Shown one piece after another: positions 43,581 to 45,031 of a DNA stretch of 45,031 nt. The stretch is taken from NCBI GenBank assembly GCA_001513075.1, contig LFSE01000073.1, positions 1 through 45,031 on the forward strand, read 5' to 3'. Position 1 is the stretch's first letter. The number at the start of each line of letters is the position of its first letter. The notes beneath the pieces are model-generated. The model made no database searches. It had not been told where the DNA came from and saw nothing but the letters and a program-made list of their open reading frames with translations. This stretch comes from Clostridiales bacterium DTU074. Lineage in GTDB: Bacteria; Bacillota; Clostridia; Caldicoprobacterales; Caldicoprobacteraceae. The position numbers were made by a program, and so were the translations under genes.

Positions 43581-44789
43581 ATGGCTAAATATAAATATTT
43601 GGCCAAGGATTTGCATGGTACCACCATAAGCGGCGTTTATCAGGCCACAAACCGGGATGACGTAATTCGCATGCTAAGGCAGAAGAATTATTATCCCTTA
43701 AAAATCGAAAAGGTGCTACAGGTAAGGGATATTCGGGACATGAGCCTATGGGCAAAGGTTGGTGCAAAGGATTTATCGGTTATGTGCAAGCAGCTCGCAG
43801 CCATGCTCAAGGCCGGGATCCCAATTGTTCAGTGTTTGGACGTGCTCTCCAGGCAGGTGTCAAACCGGCTCTTGGCCGGTCTGCTGAAAGAGATACATAC
43901 AGAAGTACAGACGGGAACGTTACTCAGCAATGCCTTTCATAAGCGAAGGAACAGCTTTCCCCTGTTGTTTGTGAGCATGATAGAGGCCGGGGAGGCCAGC
44001 GGTTCCCTGGATGTGGTGGTGGATAATCTGGCCCAGCATTTCGAAAAGGAGCACAAGCTGAAGCAGAAGATTAAGTCGGCCTTGACCTATCCGGTGTTGG
44101 TACTGCTGGTGGCTTCAGGTGTGGTGTATTTTCTTCTGACTGCGGTGGTACCTATGTTTGTAGGAATCTTTGCCCGAGGTTATATGGAGCTCCCCCTTCC
44201 GACGCAGATGCTTTTATCCCTGAGCGAGTTTTTGACCAAATACGGCATAATAGTCCTGCTGTTATTGGCTATAGTTGTGTTTGTATTCTTCGTCATAATA
44301 TCACGGGATAAGGGGCGCCGCAAATGGCACGGGCTTATACTGAAGCTTCCGATAATAAAAAGGCTTATTCTTCTGACCGTTTCGGCCCGCTTTGCGGGGA
44401 CGCTGGGAATACTGCTGGGAGCGGGAATACCCCTGGTAAGGTCCCTCGATATAGTTAAAAGGGTTGTCGGCAACGAAGTGGTCAGAGAAGGGCTTCAAAA
44501 GGTGCAGGATATGACCAGGATAGGCAGCGGGATGTCTGCACCGCTGGAGCGCCTGAATCTGTTTCCGCCTATGTTGATTCAAATGCTCAAAGTGGGTGAG
44601 GAGTCAGGAGCTATAGATGAGATGCTGCTAAAAACAGCCGAGTTCTATGAGACCGACCTTGAGAACAGCCTACTCAGGCTGACCACCCTCCTGGAACCGG
44701 CTATGATAGTCTTATTGGGTGGAATAGTGGCATTTGTGGTACTGGCCATTGCCATGCCCATGTTTGAGATGATGAATATAGTTAATTAA
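43581..44789 (+). CDS. pilC: Type IV pilus inner membrane platform protein PilC
   Basis: Membrane platform on which PilB and PilT act, GspF family. Its 402 residues have two repeated cytoplasmic GspF domains and three membrane segments (about 172-200, 222-245 and 372-398). The first domain contains KQLAAMLKAGIPIVQCL and the second FAGTLGILLGAGIPLV, the typical duplicated motif. ATG 43581 has GAGGGGAG about 10 nt upstream. The pilin gene follows 17 nt after its stop. Confidence 0.96.
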   Translation: MAKYKYLAKDLHGTTISGVYQATNRDDVIRMLRQKNYYPLKIEKVLQVRDIRDMSLWAKVGAKDLSVMCKQLAAMLKAGIPIVQCLDVLSRQVSNRLLAGLLKEIHTEVQTGTLLSNAFHKRRNSFPLLFVSMIEAGEASGSLDVVVDNLAQHFEKEHKLKQKIKSALTYPVLVLLVASGVVYFLLTAVVPMFVGIFARGYMELPLPTQMLLSLSEFLTKYGIIVLLLLAIVVFVFFVIISRDKGRRKWHGLILKLPIIKRLILLTVSARFAGTLGILLGAGIPLVRSLDIVKRVVGNEVVREGLQKVQDMTRIGSGMSAPLERLNLFPPMLIQMLKVGEESGAIDEMLLKTAEFYETDLENSLLRLTTLLEPAMIVLLGGIVAFVVLAIAMPMFEMMNIVN

Positions 44790-44806
44790 TGGAAGGAGAG
44801 AAAAAC

Positions 44807-45031
44807 ATGTTGAAGAAATTTAAGAAAAACAAAAAGGGTTTTACCTTGATTGAGCTAGTGGTTGTTATAGCCATACTCGGTGTACTGGCAGCGCTTGTTG
44901 TGCCATCTGTTGTGAATAGAATTGAAGAAGCAAAAGAAAATGTTGACAGAGCAAATTTGAAGATGATCCAGCAAGCAATTGAGATGTATAATATTGTGAA
45001 TAACAAATATCCACAAGTCGACGGTTTTGCT
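44807..45031 (+). CDS. pilA: Type IV pilin, 3' end cut by the window
   Basis: Major or minor pilin. 75 residues are visible, with no stop before the window ends. A class III signal peptide with a basic leader ends at Gly11, followed by FTLIELVVVIAILGVLAA, with Glu5 of the mature protein present for methylation and assembly. Processing needs the prepilin peptidase PilD, not in the window. ATG 44807 has AAGGAG at 44793-44798. Helix alpha-1 then becomes charged (EEAKENVDRA), as in Gram-positive pilins. Whether it is the main pilin cannot be told from this fragment. Confidence 0.92.
   Translation, partial: MLKKFKKNKKGFTLIELVVVIAILGVLAALVVPSVVNRIEEAKENVDRANLKMIQQAIEMYNIVNNKYPQVDGFA

Overview
This window is a chromosomal housekeeping region of a low-to-mid GC, Gram-positive, endospore-forming bacterium of the class Clostridia. 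The evidence is the gene order (fapR-plsX-fab genes, rnc-smc-ftsY, ylxM-ffh-rpsP-khpA-rimM-trmD-rplS-lepB-rbgA, topA-trmFO-hslVU-codY), an intact pro-sigma-K gene, CodY and FapR regulators, and strong purine-rich ribosome binding sites with many GTG and TTG starts. AT-rich sigma-A promoters and frequent ATA and AGG codons fit this. I cannot name the genus. There are 43 protein genes (the last one cut by the window end) and no tRNA, rRNA, CRISPR array, prophage or transposase.

Layout. (1) 213-2006 is pepF, alone. (2) 2065-8306 is the fatty acid synthesis operon fapR-plsX-fabH-fabD-fabG-acpP-fabF, with a FapR operator at its promoter and a strong terminator at its end. There is a 160-bp gene-free gap between fabH and fabD. 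(3) 8310-19336 is the RNase III, chromosome, SRP and ribosome-assembly stretch: rnc-smc-ftsY, ylxM-ffh-rpsP-khpA-rimM-trmD, then rplS with a candidate L19 leader, lepB and rbgA. (4) 19372-22050 is a minus-strand block, rnhB-yraN-yifB, which looks inverted relative to the usual Firmicutes order. It is separated from dprA by a 626-bp intergenic region holding diverged repeats and a large inverted-repeat element. (5) 22677-30504 holds dprA-topA-trmFO-hslV-hslU-codY-fur. (6) 30678-33095 is a large nucleotidyltransferase with a hexapeptide-repeat middle and a phosphomannomutase-like tail whose active-site loops are lost. (7) 33257-40637 holds rnjA, a YlbF/YmcA-like gene, queT, mltG, a U32 peptidase-like tRNA hydroxylation gene, sigK, yqeG and aroE. 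(8) 40778-45031 is a type IV pilus cluster, pilB-pilT-pilC-pilA, with the pilin gene truncated by the window end.

How it works together. Lipid supply is under malonyl-CoA sensing by FapR. FtsY and Ffh are the protein half of the SRP pathway, and LepB processes secreted proteins. RimM, TrmD, RbgA, S16, L19 and RNase III serve ribosome and tRNA maturation. DprA with the pilus genes, including the retraction ATPase PilT, would fit DNA uptake or twitching. CodY, Fur and sigma-K tie the region to nutrient, iron and sporulation control.

Most of the window is conserved core genome, and I do not see a clearly new multigene system. The points most worth a second look are the repeat cluster at the edge of the inverted block, the degenerate phosphomutase domain, the missing enoyl-ACP reductase, the promoter-then-terminator leader of the pil operon, and a sigma-K-like promoter before sigK.
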